DNA of 64,000 bases from 67-14 sp020438345 (lineage in GTDB: Bacteria > Actinomycetota > Thermoleophilia > Solirubrobacterales > 70-9), in assembly GCA_937872475.1 (NCBI GenBank), contig CALMSY010000031.1, positions 1 to 64,000 on the forward strand. Direction: 5' to 3'. Below are positions 17,986-29,000 of this stretch, in pieces (the stretch's first letter is position 1; each line of letters begins with the position of its first letter). Made by a program: the position numbers and the translations under genes. The notes beneath the pieces were generated by a model that had not been told where the DNA came from, did no database searches, and saw only the letters and a list, made by a program, of their open reading frames with translations.

Positions 17986-18011
17986 TTAACTCCCTCTCCA
18001 GACTCACTGGG

Positions 18012-21000
18012 TCAGACTTCGAATCCTGATTGGCTGAACTTCAGGGTAGAGGCGTTCTCCGAGACCGTTCGGGAACTCTTGTCGTCAAATCCCTCGGAGG
18101 ATGTGGCTTCGATCTCGACCGTCACCTTGACCTCAGCTCCCGGGTTGGCGGCAAGGTGGGCCAGCACCTCATCCGTGATCTGCTTGAAGTCGAGGGCGTA
18201 GCGGTCGGCCGATAGCTGCTTGCTTCCGAAGTAGCGGGTCTTGAGGGGTGCCGGGGTCGGGGGGTCGGGGACGGGGGCTGATCCCGTTCCGGGCCCTGGT
18301 ACAGGGTCACTTTCACCGGGACTGGCCTCTTCGCTTCGGCCGTCTTCGTCGCCGGAGCGGGTTTTCGCTTCATCTTCGGCCCGCTGCTTCAAGGCGACTT
18401 CGGGCCGGACGATCAGATCCTGCTCGGAAACCGGCTCTCCCCATTGGTCATCGGTTGGGAGCACCATGCCCCGGTAGCGATGGTTTTCCTCGTCGTATCC
18501 GGCCGCCAGGGCGTAGCCATCTTCCTGCCAGAGGACCGGGGCTATGAGGAGCCCCTCGCGCAGCACCTTCGAGTTGACCAGGCGGGGCATGTACGGGTAT
18601 TGGGCGTAGGTGTTCCAGAGATCCTTGACCGAGACATGGCCCTTGTCCCAAAGGGTCTTGGCCTGACCGTTCAGCTGCATGCCGATATTGGAGCCGGCAT
18701 GCTGGGTCGCAAGTTCGGCCTCGTTCTCCAGCCTTTTCGTTGCCCGTTCCGCCAGGGACGATGACTGCCCCTCGACTTTCAGGGTCCGCATCGTGATCGG
18801 CTGGCCGTCCGGGACCAATGCCCATTGGTAGGCCTGCAGCAGTCGCGACTCCGCCTTTTCACTCTCCGAGACCATTTTCTCTTCGGCCTGCCTGATCTGG
18901 TTGACGCTGAGGTTCAGGTCGGCCTGACGATCCAGAACCTCCTTCCAGCCGAGATAGCCACGTACCGCCGCATCGAGTTCCTCCAGCCGCACCTCGTCGG
19001 GCGCGAGAAACACGACCATGTTCCGGTAAGTGCGGCTCGCCCCTCCCCGGTTTTCGGTCGCTTTCAGCGCGAACTCGAGGGCACTGCTGTTCTTGCTGTC
19101 GCGCCGGTGGCTCAGTTTCGGGTGCAGGATCACCAGGCGGGCTTCATCTTCATCCCTAATATCACTGGATTCCTCGGGGCAAACGTGCACGCCCGCGAAC
19201 GCCCCCCGGGATTTCGACTGGCTGTCCAGCCGGCGCGAGATCTCGGCCCAGACATCTTCTTTGTGGACCCGGTCCGAGTTGTCCTTGGCGGTGCGGGTGA
19301 TGTTCGGCTGGAGGTCGTACCAGTACCGGTTCGAGCCGCTGTAGAAGTAGGTGGTCCGGTCCGAAAGCTGGTTCAGGGCGGAATGGAAATTCCCGACCGT
19401 GTCCCCGGGCGTGGCGGTTGCGAGGAACACCCGCTGGGCGGTGATTCCCTTCTGGGCCGAGTGAACGGTCGGTGCGGCCCCCATGAATACCGCGCGAGCC
19501 AAACGTTTGGTGACCGAACGGGCGCCGAACAGCCGTTTCTCGTTGTCGATCCGGGTTGGCTCCGAATTCGGTCCGTCAACGTCGGCATCGATGATCGCTT
19601 TCCATGAATCCGGCAGATACTGGGTCAGTTCCGCGTTCACGTCCGCGGTTGCGAGCGGCACCGAGGCGGGCATGATCAAGGGCGAGGCGTCGCCGCCTTC
19701 CCACAGCGCGTGGATCACGGTGTTCATCAGCCGCAGGACGCCGCGGGTCCGCTGGAAACGCTCCAGGCTGGACCAGTCCTCGTAAAGCCGGTCGAATAGT
19801 TCCGGGTGAATCGGGTATGTCTGTTTGATTCGTTCCCGGTAGTCGGGTTTTCGTGACTCCGAGGGGAACTCGCCCGAGTGCTTCAAATACAGGTCACTGA
19901 ATCGCTCGGCCGCTGCCGCAATGGAAGCCAAGGCTTTCGCGTCGGCCGGCTGGAAAAGCCGCTGGCGAACTATGTGGTAAGCCTCGTCGGGGGAGGCCGG
20001 CCGCCACTGGTCGGCGACCCGTCGGACCACGTTCTGCAGTCGCCGCAAGGCTTCCAGCCCGTTGGTGCCGCCGACCTCCTCCGCGTTGCCGGCGGCGATC
20101 TTGTCGCTGTCGTCGCCGCTTTCGGAGGCGGGAATCGAGATCGCCAGCATCGCGCCCGGGGTCGCTTTCACGACCTCGGTCAGTGACTGCGCGAAGGTGA
20201 ACTGGTCATCGAACGTGCCTGCGGCGAGATCGTCACGGCCGACCAGGGTGCGTGCGTAGGCGACCCATTCGTCGATCAGGATCAGGGCAGGCGAGTACTC
20301 GTCCAGAAGCCGGTGAAGCGCCTCACCCGGTGGGGTGCGGTCACGGTCGGCTTCGGCGACGATCGCGAATGCTTCCGCCCCGCCGAGCTGCCAGGCAAGC
20401 TCACCCCAGATCGTGTTGACCCTGGTGCCGTCCTCTTTGGTCGCACCGGAGGTCGAGAGATGGTTTCCAACCAAAGCCACTCGGTTGACATCAGCCGGAA
20501 TCTCCCCATAGCCGGTTTCTTCGAGCAGCTCCTGAACTTCCTGCACGTAGTCGGTCGCGTCAAGGCCGGCTGCCAGGTGCCAGAGCGCCAGCATTGAGTG
20601 GGTCTTGCCGCCACCGAAATTGGTCTGCAGGTTGATCACCGGGGCGGCGTTCTCGTCACCGGCCAGCCGCTTGACTGTCCGGCTGACCAGATCCTGGAGT
20701 CCCTCGGTCAGGTAGGTCCTTGCGAAAAACTCGACCGGATCGGAGTAATCCTTGCCGGCTTCGGGGTCGGTGACCGACACTTTGTAAAGGTCTGCCGCGA
20801 ACTCGGCCGCCCGGAAGTTGCCGCTTGCCACATCGTCATGTGGCTGAAGCACTTCCCGCCAGGGCTTGAGTCCCTCCGACTCAGGCATGACGGCGCTGTC
20901 CTTTAGTACCCGCCGGTCATCCTTGTCGGAGGCGACGCGACGGACTTCGAGACGGAGTCCCCGAACCTTGTCTCCCGCTTCCGCCGAACCGATTCCCCGC

Positions 21001-21386
21001 AGGAACCGTTCAGCGGTGTCAAGTGTGCGGTATGCGTCGTCGTCGCTGTAGGATTTGTTGTGAGCCCAGGAGTTGCGGGCATCCCGCAGTTCACTGGCGA
21101 AGGAACGCTGGGTAGGGCTGAGCTGATCGTCAAACGGGTACCAGCCGGGCTTGATCTTGTGGGGAACGTTCTCGGTCAGGAAACGAAGCTGAACCTGCGG
21201 GTCGAGGCGTTCGTACTCACCGCCGGGCTTGCCTTTCTTCGCGTCTTTCAGCGCGACGAGCTTTTCCCAGGTGACCCCGTCTTCAAGTTCCGGTTCGACC
21301 GCTCCGGCGATGAACCGGTCAAGTTCCGGCGCGAGGATCCCGAACATCTTGCCGATCCGGTCACGGTTTGAATCCGACCTCGCCAT
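18012..21386 (-). CDS. DUF499 ATPase with N-terminal Swt1-HEPN-like domain (BrxC-like)
   Basis: The 1124-residue protein begins with a helical domain that contains RNSWAH (104-109), an R-x4-H motif preceded by acidic and hydrophobic helices as in HEPN domains of the Swt1 type. Walker A FGGGKTHS (257-264) and Walker B LILIDEW (368-374) follow, then the long DUF499 region and a Pro-rich linker near 1030. DUF499 proteins include BrxC/PglY of BREX. HEPN domains are often RNases, so an RNA-cleaving or signalling role is possible but unproven. The ATG overlaps the DUF262 stop by one base (TGATG). The gene after it starts 26 bases downstream. Confidence 0.88.
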   Translation of the reverse strand: MARSDSNRDRIGKMFGILAPELDRFIAGAVEPELEDGVTWEKLVALKDAKKGKPGGEYERLDPQVQLRFLTENVPHKIKPGWYPFDDQLSPTQRSFASELRDARNSWAHNKSYSDDDAYRTLDTAERFLRGIGSAEAGDKVRGLRLEVRRVASDKDDRRVLKDSAVMPESEGLKPWREVLQPHDDVASGNFRAAEFAADLYKVSVTDPEAGKDYSDPVEFFARTYLTEGLQDLVSRTVKRLAGDENAAPVINLQTNFGGGKTHSMLALWHLAAGLDATDYVQEVQELLEETGYGEIPADVNRVALVGNHLSTSGATKEDGTRVNTIWGELAWQLGGAEAFAIVAEADRDRTPPGEALHRLLDEYSPALILIDEWVAYARTLVGRDDLAAGTFDDQFTFAQSLTEVVKATPGAMLAISIPASESGDDSDKIAAGNAEEVGGTNGLEALRRLQNVVRRVADQWRPASPDEAYHIVRQRLFQPADAKALASIAAAAERFSDLYLKHSGEFPSESRKPDYRERIKQTYPIHPELFDRLYEDWSSLERFQRTRGVLRLMNTVIHALWEGGDASPLIMPASVPLATADVNAELTQYLPDSWKAIIDADVDGPNSEPTRIDNEKRLFGARSVTKRLARAVFMGAAPTVHSAQKGITAQRVFLATATPGDTVGNFHSALNQLSDRTTYFYSGSNRYWYDLQPNITRTAKDNSDRVHKEDVWAEISRRLDSQSKSRGAFAGVHVCPEESSDIRDEDEARLVILHPKLSHRRDSKNSSALEFALKATENRGGASRTYRNMVVFLAPDEVRLEELDAAVRGYLGWKEVLDRQADLNLSVNQIRQAEEKMVSESEKAESRLLQAYQWALVPDGQPITMRTLKVEGQSSSLAERATKRLENEAELATQHAGSNIGMQLNGQAKTLWDKGHVSVKDLWNTYAQYPYMPRLVNSKVLREGLLIAPVLWQEDGYALAAGYDEENHRYRGMVLPTDDQWGEPVSEQDLIVRPEVALKQRAEDEAKTRSGDEDGRSEEASPGESDPVPGPGTGSAPVPDPPTPAPLKTRYFGSKQLSADRYALDFKQITDEVLAHLAANPGAEVKVTVEIEATSSEGFDDKSSRTVSENASTLKFSQSGFEV

Positions 21387-23239
21387 CAGAGCGCATCCAC
21401 CGCCATCTCGTCGTTTACGTCGTCTTCCTCGGCTTCAAACTGGTCCGAACCCTCGATCGAATCACCCTCGCCGACATCACGCTGAACCTTCTTGCCCATC
21501 GCGCCTTCGATCAGCAGGCAGATCCGTTCGCGCCGCTCGATGAAGAAAGCATCGAAATTGTCGCTGCGCAGTGTCCCGGCCGGGATCAGGTGCTGTTCGA
21601 GCAACCCGTCGAGCTGGGCCGACCCGATCTGTGCCTTCTCTTCGATCGAGGCGAGATATCTGGAAGGTGCCGCGCCTCCGATTGTGCGGTTGGTACGGGC
21701 CGAGATCGCGGTCTTGTTGACGATGCTTTCCGGTCGATCATCCTCGATCTGGTTCTTCTTGCACCAGGCCTTGGGGAAGATGTGGTGAATGTCGACCGCG
21801 AGGTTCCGGTAGGGCAGCTCATCGAGCGCCTTGTCTTCCATCCAGTCGCGGGCATTGTTGGCGAGGATCAGGGCGTAGATGCCCTTGTATGCGGCCGCGT
21901 TTCTGGTTTTGAGCGAGTGGAGCCGTGATTCAACGAAGGCGGCGTCCCGGATCGTGTTCGGCACGGCCGAGTTCTCGGGATCTGTAGCCCAGCCGGGCAC
22001 CTGTTCCAGGTCCCGGACAAAACGAGTTTCGATCGCCCCGCCATATAGCTCGCCGAGAATCCCTGACCAGTACCAGCGCACCAGCTGCTTCCTCGGCCCG
22101 AGCAGGTCTGCGTCGCCTTCCATCACGACCTTGATCGCAGCGAGCGGCACCAATTGTTTCGGGTAGGGAACGAACTTCGGGTCGTAGATGTGCAGGTCCG
22201 CGAGAAACTCAGCTGCCCAGATGAAGGCGTCTCTCAACTGGTCGACCCACTTCAGATAGTCGGCGAGGGTCAGCTTGAGCACGTCCTCCCGTTTGGCCGA
22301 AACACCCGCCGGCTTCGATGATGTGTCAGCCAGGTTGCGTTCACGGGTCGTGAGGAGGGTCACCGCCTGCAGGAAGTCGGTGCTTTCGAGCAGTTTCAGT
22401 GTGGGATGGTCCTTGAAAACTTCGGTGGTCTTCTTCCAGTCGTCGTTCAGGCGGAAATCGGTACCGTGTTCGTCGTAGTAGCTGCCGTCACCCGCGAAGG
22501 TAGCGGTCAGTAGCTCGAACACGTTGAGCGGGAGGCCACCAGTGTTTACCTTCTCGAACACGGTCGCGACTGCTGCCTTGCTTGCGTGCTTGTCCAGCTC
22601 GATGGCGGGGATGTTGTAGGTGCCGACCGGCTTCAGGACTTTGGTGTTGAAGTCCTTGAAATCCTGTTTGTTGTCCAGCTCAATCAGCCAGTCGGTCGCT
22701 TCGGGTGAGTAGAGCAGGTGAAGCGGGAAGAGTCCGTGCTTGCGTTCGAGTTCAGGGGTCGACACGTCGAGCACCACATCCCGGCCGAAGTTCTTGGTCA
22801 CTTTGCCGTCAGCTGGAAGTGACTTCACAGCATCGTCCATGCGGTCCGCATCGCTGATCGCGATCGCGATATCCACGTAGTACTTGCGTTCAAGCTTCTT
22901 GTGGCGGTCGTCCATCGTCTTCACTACCCCGTCGCCTTTCAGCGCCTGGGTAAGAGACGTGAGCCTCTGTTGACCGTCCAGCAGCAACCAGTCGGCGTCT
23001 ACCTGACCGTCCAGCGAGACCCCTTCCACCGGACGGGGCTTGAACCGGACGTTGTTGTTGCCGGTGTCAAGCAGCATCACCACACCGAGCGGATGCCCTT
23101 GTAGCACCGAGACGAGCAGGGAACGGATCCGTTCGTCTTCCCATTTGTAGCCGCGCTGGAAGTCGGGCAGTTGGATCCTGCCGCTGGTTGTCCAGTCAAG
23201 GTACTCCGAGAGTTCGTATAGCGGGGTTTGAAATCCCAT
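21386..23239 (-). CDS. DUF262-DUF1524 (GmrSD-like) nuclease
   Basis: The 617 residues combine an N-terminal DUF262 domain (IQLPDFQRGYKW at 22-33, DGQQRLTS at 88-95, a ParB/Srx-like nucleotide site) with a C-terminal DUF1524 His-Me finger nuclease (VDIHHIFPK at about 482-490, later a conserved N). GmrSD enzymes of this type cut DNA bearing modified cytosines using NTP hydrolysis. The frame stays open upstream, but ATG 23239 is the start: it overlaps the methylase stop by one base (TGATG) and the extra residues are basic antisense-like sequence. Being locked between a methylase and an ATPase gene by one-base overlaps is unusual for a type IV enzyme. Confidence 0.87.
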   Translation of the reverse strand: MGFQTPLYELSEYLDWTTSGRIQLPDFQRGYKWEDERIRSLLVSVLQGHPLGVVMLLDTGNNNVRFKPRPVEGVSLDGQVDADWLLLDGQQRLTSLTQALKGDGVVKTMDDRHKKLERKYYVDIAIAISDADRMDDAVKSLPADGKVTKNFGRDVVLDVSTPELERKHGLFPLHLLYSPEATDWLIELDNKQDFKDFNTKVLKPVGTYNIPAIELDKHASKAAVATVFEKVNTGGLPLNVFELLTATFAGDGSYYDEHGTDFRLNDDWKKTTEVFKDHPTLKLLESTDFLQAVTLLTTRERNLADTSSKPAGVSAKREDVLKLTLADYLKWVDQLRDAFIWAAEFLADLHIYDPKFVPYPKQLVPLAAIKVVMEGDADLLGPRKQLVRWYWSGILGELYGGAIETRFVRDLEQVPGWATDPENSAVPNTIRDAAFVESRLHSLKTRNAAAYKGIYALILANNARDWMEDKALDELPYRNLAVDIHHIFPKAWCKKNQIEDDRPESIVNKTAISARTNRTIGGAAPSRYLASIEEKAQIGSAQLDGLLEQHLIPAGTLRSDNFDAFFIERRERICLLIEGAMGKKVQRDVGEGDSIEGSDQFEAEEDDVNDEMAVDAL

Positions 23240-26052
23240 CAGTCGGTCTCCAGGTCCATCGTTGTTTGCTCTTGTTCGATGCGAGCCTCGGCCGTGTCGG
23301 CGTCGAGGATGTCGGGCCATGCGGTGGCGAGGGTGTTGAAGGCGAGCGCGTCTTTCGCCCAGCTGTTCTTTTCGGCGAGCGGGAAGAGCAGGAAGGCGAG
23401 TTCCTTGACTGATTCCTTGTCAACCGGATCCTCCGGCCTTTCGCCCGCGGCTTCGAGAATCGCCGCGGCAGACCCAACCCCGCCTTCTTCCAGGGCCCGG
23501 ATCATGTGGCCGAGGACTTCCCAGGTGGATATTTGTTCATCCGTAGTCGGGTCGTAGCCGGCCGGCAGGTCGGATGGGGCGATTAAGGTGACCTTGCCGG
23601 CGGCACTGTCCAGGATGCCACTCTTGGCCATCGAGTCAACCGAGGTGTTGCGGGCATTGGCGAGGTTGTTGGCGTCCCCGAACTTGCCGGTCGAGTACCC
23701 GTGCTGCCGGTACCAGGCGATCGCGAACCGGGTGGTCGGATCGAAGTCACCTTCCTGCTCATTCAGCACCTCGTCGAGGATCTCGTTGATGCGGGCGAGC
23801 GCCGAGCGGACGGTCATCTGGCTTCCGTCCGCTTCGATCACCCGGCTGAAGCTAGAGAAGACAGCCATGCCGGGCCCGATCGCTGCCTGCGGCAGATCGA
23901 CGGGGGCGATGTGGCCTTCCTCAAGTTTGCGGAGGGCATCGGGAAGCTCAGCCTTAAGTGAGGCGAGGAAGCCTCTCCGGTCCGTGGTCGGAGCATCTTC
24001 GGGACGTGGCCGCAGTGAAAGGACAATCGACGAGGCGAGTGCGTTAGTCCCGTGGCTCAGCATCCGGTTACTGAGTTCGCTCCTCATCGGCCAGGTCGCT
24101 GTGATCTCCCAGCCGGCGCGGATCATGCCATCAAGCAGGGTTTCCCAGCCCGTGGACGCCTCACCATCAGCGTCCGAGTCGGACTGTTTGAAGGCGTAGT
24201 AGACGGTGATCGGGTACTCGTCAAACGCGCTTTCACGGGCCTTGGCGAACACTTCGTAGAAGCCTTCTTCGAAGAACTTCTTGGCGCCCTCCCTGCCCTC
24301 GTGTCGGTACGGGTTGGCGACCAGTTCGTCGGCCTTGGGAACGAGCATGGTTCCGAGAATGTCGGGGTGAACATCTCGCAGCGAACGCCGGAGCCATACG
24401 TAGAAGAAATCCGAAAGATCGGAGTAGCCGATGTTGTCGTAGTAGGGGGGGTCCGTGGAAATCAGGTACCCGCCTGGATGGTCGGCAGCAGATCTTTGGT
24501 CGGCCTGAGCCAATCCGCTTGCTGGCAACCGATCAAGAACTCGACTCACCCAAAGTGTACTTTCGAGCCATGTACCGCTCGAACTGGCAAAGGGATTCGC
24601 TTCGGCCATGTCCCAAGTCATGGGAATTGCCTGGCGTGCAAATACGCCACGGACTTGTTCCTTTGATTTGCTCGAGTCCCAAGAACAGATCGTCGAATTT
24701 CGATCAGTCGATCGACTCATGACGAGCCCGAGGAAAGAAACCACCGCGTCCGCGTAGGCTTCGGCTTTGGTTCCTCCTTCGGTGAGGCGTTCGCCGGCTG
24801 GCTGGCCGGTGGCGAGGGTGTCGGCCAGCACCTTTTCCCGGGCTTCGCCGACCAGGTCACTGAAGGTAGTCAGCGCCAGAAGCTGCCGGTTGGTGAAGAG
24901 GTCGGACCACTTGGTCAGTCCGTAGTTGGGTGTCTTGAAGTCCCGGGGGTTGGCCGGTAAATCACCAGATGGCACGTCCTCGGGCTCGTCCACGTCCGCA
25001 GCATCCGAATGCTCCTTGCTTGCTTCAAGGTAGACCCGACGGCGATCACCCTCCGCCACCACCGCTATCAGTTGTTCACCAAGCCCCACTTCCCGGCCCT
25101 GCGCCCTGATGTAGTTGAGTGGAACTGCTCCGCCGCACGCAACACATTGACCACCTCTACGCCCGACGGTCCCATCTTCATCTTTGGTCGGTGCCTTGGC
25201 CGGGTCATGCCCGATCCGGTATTCCACCTTCTTTCCGCTCGGGTGTTCCGGGTCGTTGACCACCTCGGGGATCACGTAGGCCTCTTTGTCTTTTTTCTTG
25301 CCGAGCCACCAAGAGCGGACCAGCGGCATCTCGATCCCGCAGGCGGGGTTCGGACAGGTGACGGTTCGCGCCCAGATCCAGGCGATCACGTTCGCCTGGT
25401 CACCGTTCGGCAGGGTTGCCTTGGGGTAATGCTGCCCGATTCGTTTCTCGGCCTCGTCTCGCATCCACTCCCCGTATGCCCTCACATCCGCGGCCAGACC
25501 TTCGGCCCCGGCCCAACTGCCACGTGACTCGGCCAGGGCAGGAAACACTGGCGGCCGGCCGGCGAACCTGGGTGGGATCTCGATCAGCGCCTTGTTGATC
25601 AGGACAGCAACCGGGTTCAGGTCGGAAGCATGGGCTTCCAGGCCCAGCCGTTGTGCTTCCAACGGGATCGTGCCGCCACCGGCGAACGGATCCAGGATCG
25701 GAGGTGGGTTGCCGCCAGTTGATTTGAGGATCTCCTCACGAGCCTCGTTCAGCAGTGACTCATCACGGATGTTCTCCCAGACCACCAGCCGCTCGATCAG
25801 GTCGTGAAGGCGCTTGCGTTCGGCAGCCTGGGCTTCCTCGGTCGGGAACTCCTCTGGCTTGGAGGAGGGATCATCTACCAGCTGCGCGAACAAGACCGCC
25901 CGGGCCGCGGCTAGCGGCCGACGCGCCCACCACAGGTGAAGGGTTGAGGGATGACCGTGGCGGATCGACTTTTCTCGGGCTGCCTCGGCATTGATTCTCT
26001 CCAGCGGCAGCGCAACCTCGATCAGTTTGCGCTTCACGACAGCTTCGCTCAC
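23239..26052 (-). CDS. DUF1156 adenine-specific DNA methylase with zinc ribbon (PglXI-like)
   Basis: The 937-residue product starts with the DUF1156 opening (ALPLERINAEAAREKSIRHG, STLHLWWARRPLAAARA). SAM motif DPFAGGGT is at 121-128, zinc-ribbon cysteines CPNPAC (233-238) and CVAC (303-306) follow, and catalytic DPPY is at 534-537. This is the COG1743 type, seen as PglXI in type 3 BREX, and it should methylate adenine at a non-palindromic site to mark self DNA. It is the second gene of the operon, 22 bases after the helicase. Codons about 449-510 have clearly lower GC than the rest, a possible conversion patch. No separate specificity subunit is nearby. Confidence 0.9.
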   Translation of the reverse strand: MSEAVVKRKLIEVALPLERINAEAAREKSIRHGHPSTLHLWWARRPLAAARAVLFAQLVDDPSSKPEEFPTEEAQAAERKRLHDLIERLVVWENIRDESLLNEAREEILKSTGGNPPPILDPFAGGGTIPLEAQRLGLEAHASDLNPVAVLINKALIEIPPRFAGRPPVFPALAESRGSWAGAEGLAADVRAYGEWMRDEAEKRIGQHYPKATLPNGDQANVIAWIWARTVTCPNPACGIEMPLVRSWWLGKKKDKEAYVIPEVVNDPEHPSGKKVEYRIGHDPAKAPTKDEDGTVGRRGGQCVACGGAVPLNYIRAQGREVGLGEQLIAVVAEGDRRRVYLEASKEHSDAADVDEPEDVPSGDLPANPRDFKTPNYGLTKWSDLFTNRQLLALTTFSDLVGEAREKVLADTLATGQPAGERLTEGGTKAEAYADAVVSFLGLVMSRSTDRNSTICSWDSSKSKEQVRGVFARQAIPMTWDMAEANPFASSSGTWLESTLWVSRVLDRLPASGLAQADQRSAADHPGGYLISTDPPYYDNIGYSDLSDFFYVWLRRSLRDVHPDILGTMLVPKADELVANPYRHEGREGAKKFFEEGFYEVFAKARESAFDEYPITVYYAFKQSDSDADGEASTGWETLLDGMIRAGWEITATWPMRSELSNRMLSHGTNALASSIVLSLRPRPEDAPTTDRRGFLASLKAELPDALRKLEEGHIAPVDLPQAAIGPGMAVFSSFSRVIEADGSQMTVRSALARINEILDEVLNEQEGDFDPTTRFAIAWYRQHGYSTGKFGDANNLANARNTSVDSMAKSGILDSAAGKVTLIAPSDLPAGYDPTTDEQISTWEVLGHMIRALEEGGVGSAAAILEAAGERPEDPVDKESVKELAFLLFPLAEKNSWAKDALAFNTLATAWPDILDADTAEARIEQEQTTMDLETD

Positions 26053-26074
26053 TCAGACTCCCTCATCAAGAACA

Positions 26075-29000
26075 TCAGAACGGCTTCTTCGCCTTGGCCC
26101 ACTCGGATTTCCAATCCGCCCGAGCTGCCTTGGTGGCAAGGCCCCCGGAACTGTATCCGTCAAATGGGTCATCGAGATAGCGGATCTCGTCGTGTTCCGG
26201 ACCCTCCGGACTCACCTTGACCATCGCCAGCCGGTAACGGGGCCGTGAATTCAGCCCGGTCATGATCTCGTTGTGGGTGATGTAAAAGTCCTCGGCCCCT
26301 TCGAAACGGGCTTTCACTTCCACCCGGATCGGCAGCTCACCCTTGACCCGGGAGAGGATGTCGAAGCCCGGGTTGTTGAAGGCCTGCTCCTCCGGTTCAC
26401 GGCCCAGTTCCCTTTCGGTCGCCATCGCCAGATCAACTCCACGTCGCTCGACCGCCTTCGTGTCCTTGGCGCGAAGCGGCGCGATCTCCTCGGTTTCATC
26501 CGACTGATCGATCATCTCGACCGGAAGCACCATGGCCGCCGAAACCACCCGCGGTGGTTTGGCGAAGATCTGCTCCTGCTTTTCGATCAGCGCGAGGCGT
26601 TTCTCCATGCGCTGGCTAATATCGGCTGCCTTGCTCATCAGGCTCGCCTCGGATTCCCTCACCTTCTTGCCCTGCTTCGCCTTCTCGGCCGAAACCGCCG
26701 CTTCGTTTACCAGCCGATTCTGCTCATGGAGCAAACGCGCTTTGACCTGCTCGCGGGTCCGTTCCAGATCCTTCAGACGGCGGCCTTTTTCCTCGGTCAG
26801 GAACTCGTTCACCTTGTGGGCGACCAGCCAGTTCATCGCCTCACCTTCGGCTTCGATCAGCCAGTCCGCTTCGCGTATCGCCTTGACCGGGCCGGTTTCC
26901 GGGGCCGCCACACAGTCCAGGTACGGGGCCGGGCCGGCATCCTCGACCTTGCCGCCCTCGGCTACATACGCGTAACTGAACCGCCTCGCCACTGTTGCCC
27001 CGGTTCCATCGGCGACCTCCTCCATCAAACCAACCAGCAGCTGCGGCTTTTCCACCTCGGCCGAGACCAGCACCGTGCCCCGCTCGAGGATGCCGCCGGC
27101 CTTCTCGATGGTCAGGTCCAGCACGCTGTCGTGCAGCGGGTTGCCAGGGGCGATCAGCTCCGCCCGGTCACTGCGGTCAAGTTCGAAGGTGATTCGCTCG
27201 TACCTGGTCGCGATCGGCAGGCGTGACCCCTGCCGCACTTCCACCGGCACGTTCTTGATCTCAAAGGTCGCTTTTTCGCGGGGTGCCATGCGACCCCCGA
27301 GGCGGGCGAATGATTCCCGAAAGGCCCGTTCGATGTAATGGGGCTGAAGGCGACGAGCCCGGGCCGCGTCCATCTGTTCGCGGAGTTCGTTCAGTTCGGT
27401 CGGAGTGATGTTGCCGGTGACCAGCGACTGTTCCTCCAGCAACTCCCTGATGCCATCGGAGACCCGCTCGTCGATCACCCGCTCCATACGTTCCTGAACC
27501 TCGGGCTTCTCGCCCTCCATGATCGCTTCGATCAACAAATCGCGCAGCGGCTTTTCGGCGAAAGCGCCGCCGAGCACATCGAAAACCTTGCCGCCATAGG
27601 CCTGGCGTTGCTTTTCGATCTTCTCCAGCAGCTGGATGAAAACCTGGCCTTCACGGGTGTCAACCGCGATCAGGTTCCACAGGTAGCAAGGGTACTTCTG
27701 GCCGATCCGGTGGATCCGGCCGAAACGCTGCTCGATCCGGTTCGGGTTCCAGGGCAGGTCGTAGTTGACCATCAGGTGGGCGACCTGGAGGTTGAGGCCC
27801 TCCCCGGCAGCATCGGTGGCGAGCAGGATCCTACAGTCGGGGTTGTGGGTGAACTCCTCGGTGATCTGCCGGCGATCGCTTCGCCTGACGCCACCGTGGA
27901 TGGTGACGACGCTGTCGGGCCGGCCAATCATGGTGCGGATCCGCCGCGCCAGGTACTCGAGCGTGTCGCGATGCTCGGTGAAGATGATCAGTTTGCGCGG
28001 CTCACCGTCGCTGCCGGAGAGCGTTTCCTCCTCGATGATGGTGCGAAGCTCCGACCACTTGCGGTCCGTTTCCAGAGCCCGGACCTTGCGGGCCATCTCG
28101 ACCAGGTCGGCGAGGTCAGCCAACTCCAGGTCGAGTTCCTCGACCGTGCGGGCGGCAGTTGCCGCATCGACCAGCTCCTCTTCCAGATTCTCCAGCTCGG
28201 CGGCACTGAAATCCTCGTCATCGAAAGCGTCCGGGTCGATGCCCAGGTTCTCGGTCGGGTCGATCACCCCTTCGCCACTTTCGAGGCGCTTCTTCCAGTC
28301 GGTGAGCCGTTCGGAACGCCGGACCAGCGACCTATAGATCGCTTCGGGACTGGAAGCCAGTCTCCGCTGCAGGACCGTTAGCGCGAAACCGACCGTGTTG
28401 CGGCGTTTGCCGTCGAGGTTCTTGGCCCGGTTCATGCCTTCCCGGACGTAACTGGTCACTTCCTCGTACAGGTCGTGCTCTGCTTCGGAGAGCTCGTAAG
28501 GGATGGTCTTGGCGAAGCGATCCGGAAACAGCGGCTTGCCATCGAAGGTGAGCAGATCCTCCTTGACCATGCGGCGCATGATTCCTTCGGTGTCTGCTTT
28601 CTGGGGGTTCTTCGAGGAACGACCCTCATAACGATCCCGGTCGAGCAGGGTCAGGAAAAGCTGAAAGTCATCCTCCTTGCCGGAATGCGGGGTGGCGGTC
28701 ATCAACAGCAGATGCCTGGTCACCAGACCGAGGATTTCCCCGAGTTGGAAACGTTTGGTCTTCTCCAGCTTGCCGGAGAAATAGTGGGCGCCCATGCGGT
28801 GGGCCTCATCGACCACGACCAGGTCCCATTCGGCGCGGCCCAGTTCTTCCAGCAGCTCCTCGTTTCGGGCGAGCTGATCCATCCGGGCGATCAGGAACGG
28901 GTTGTCCTCGAAGGCTGAGCCACCGAAGACTGTGTCGTTGGCCGCGGAGTTGAAGATCTCGAAGCGCAGGCCGAACTTGAGGTAAAGCTCATCCTGCCAC

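Noticed and set aside
23240..23320. N-terminal extension of the DUF262 gene
   Set aside because: The extra residues are basic antisense-like sequence; ATG 23239 with the TGATG overlap starts at the conserved domain.
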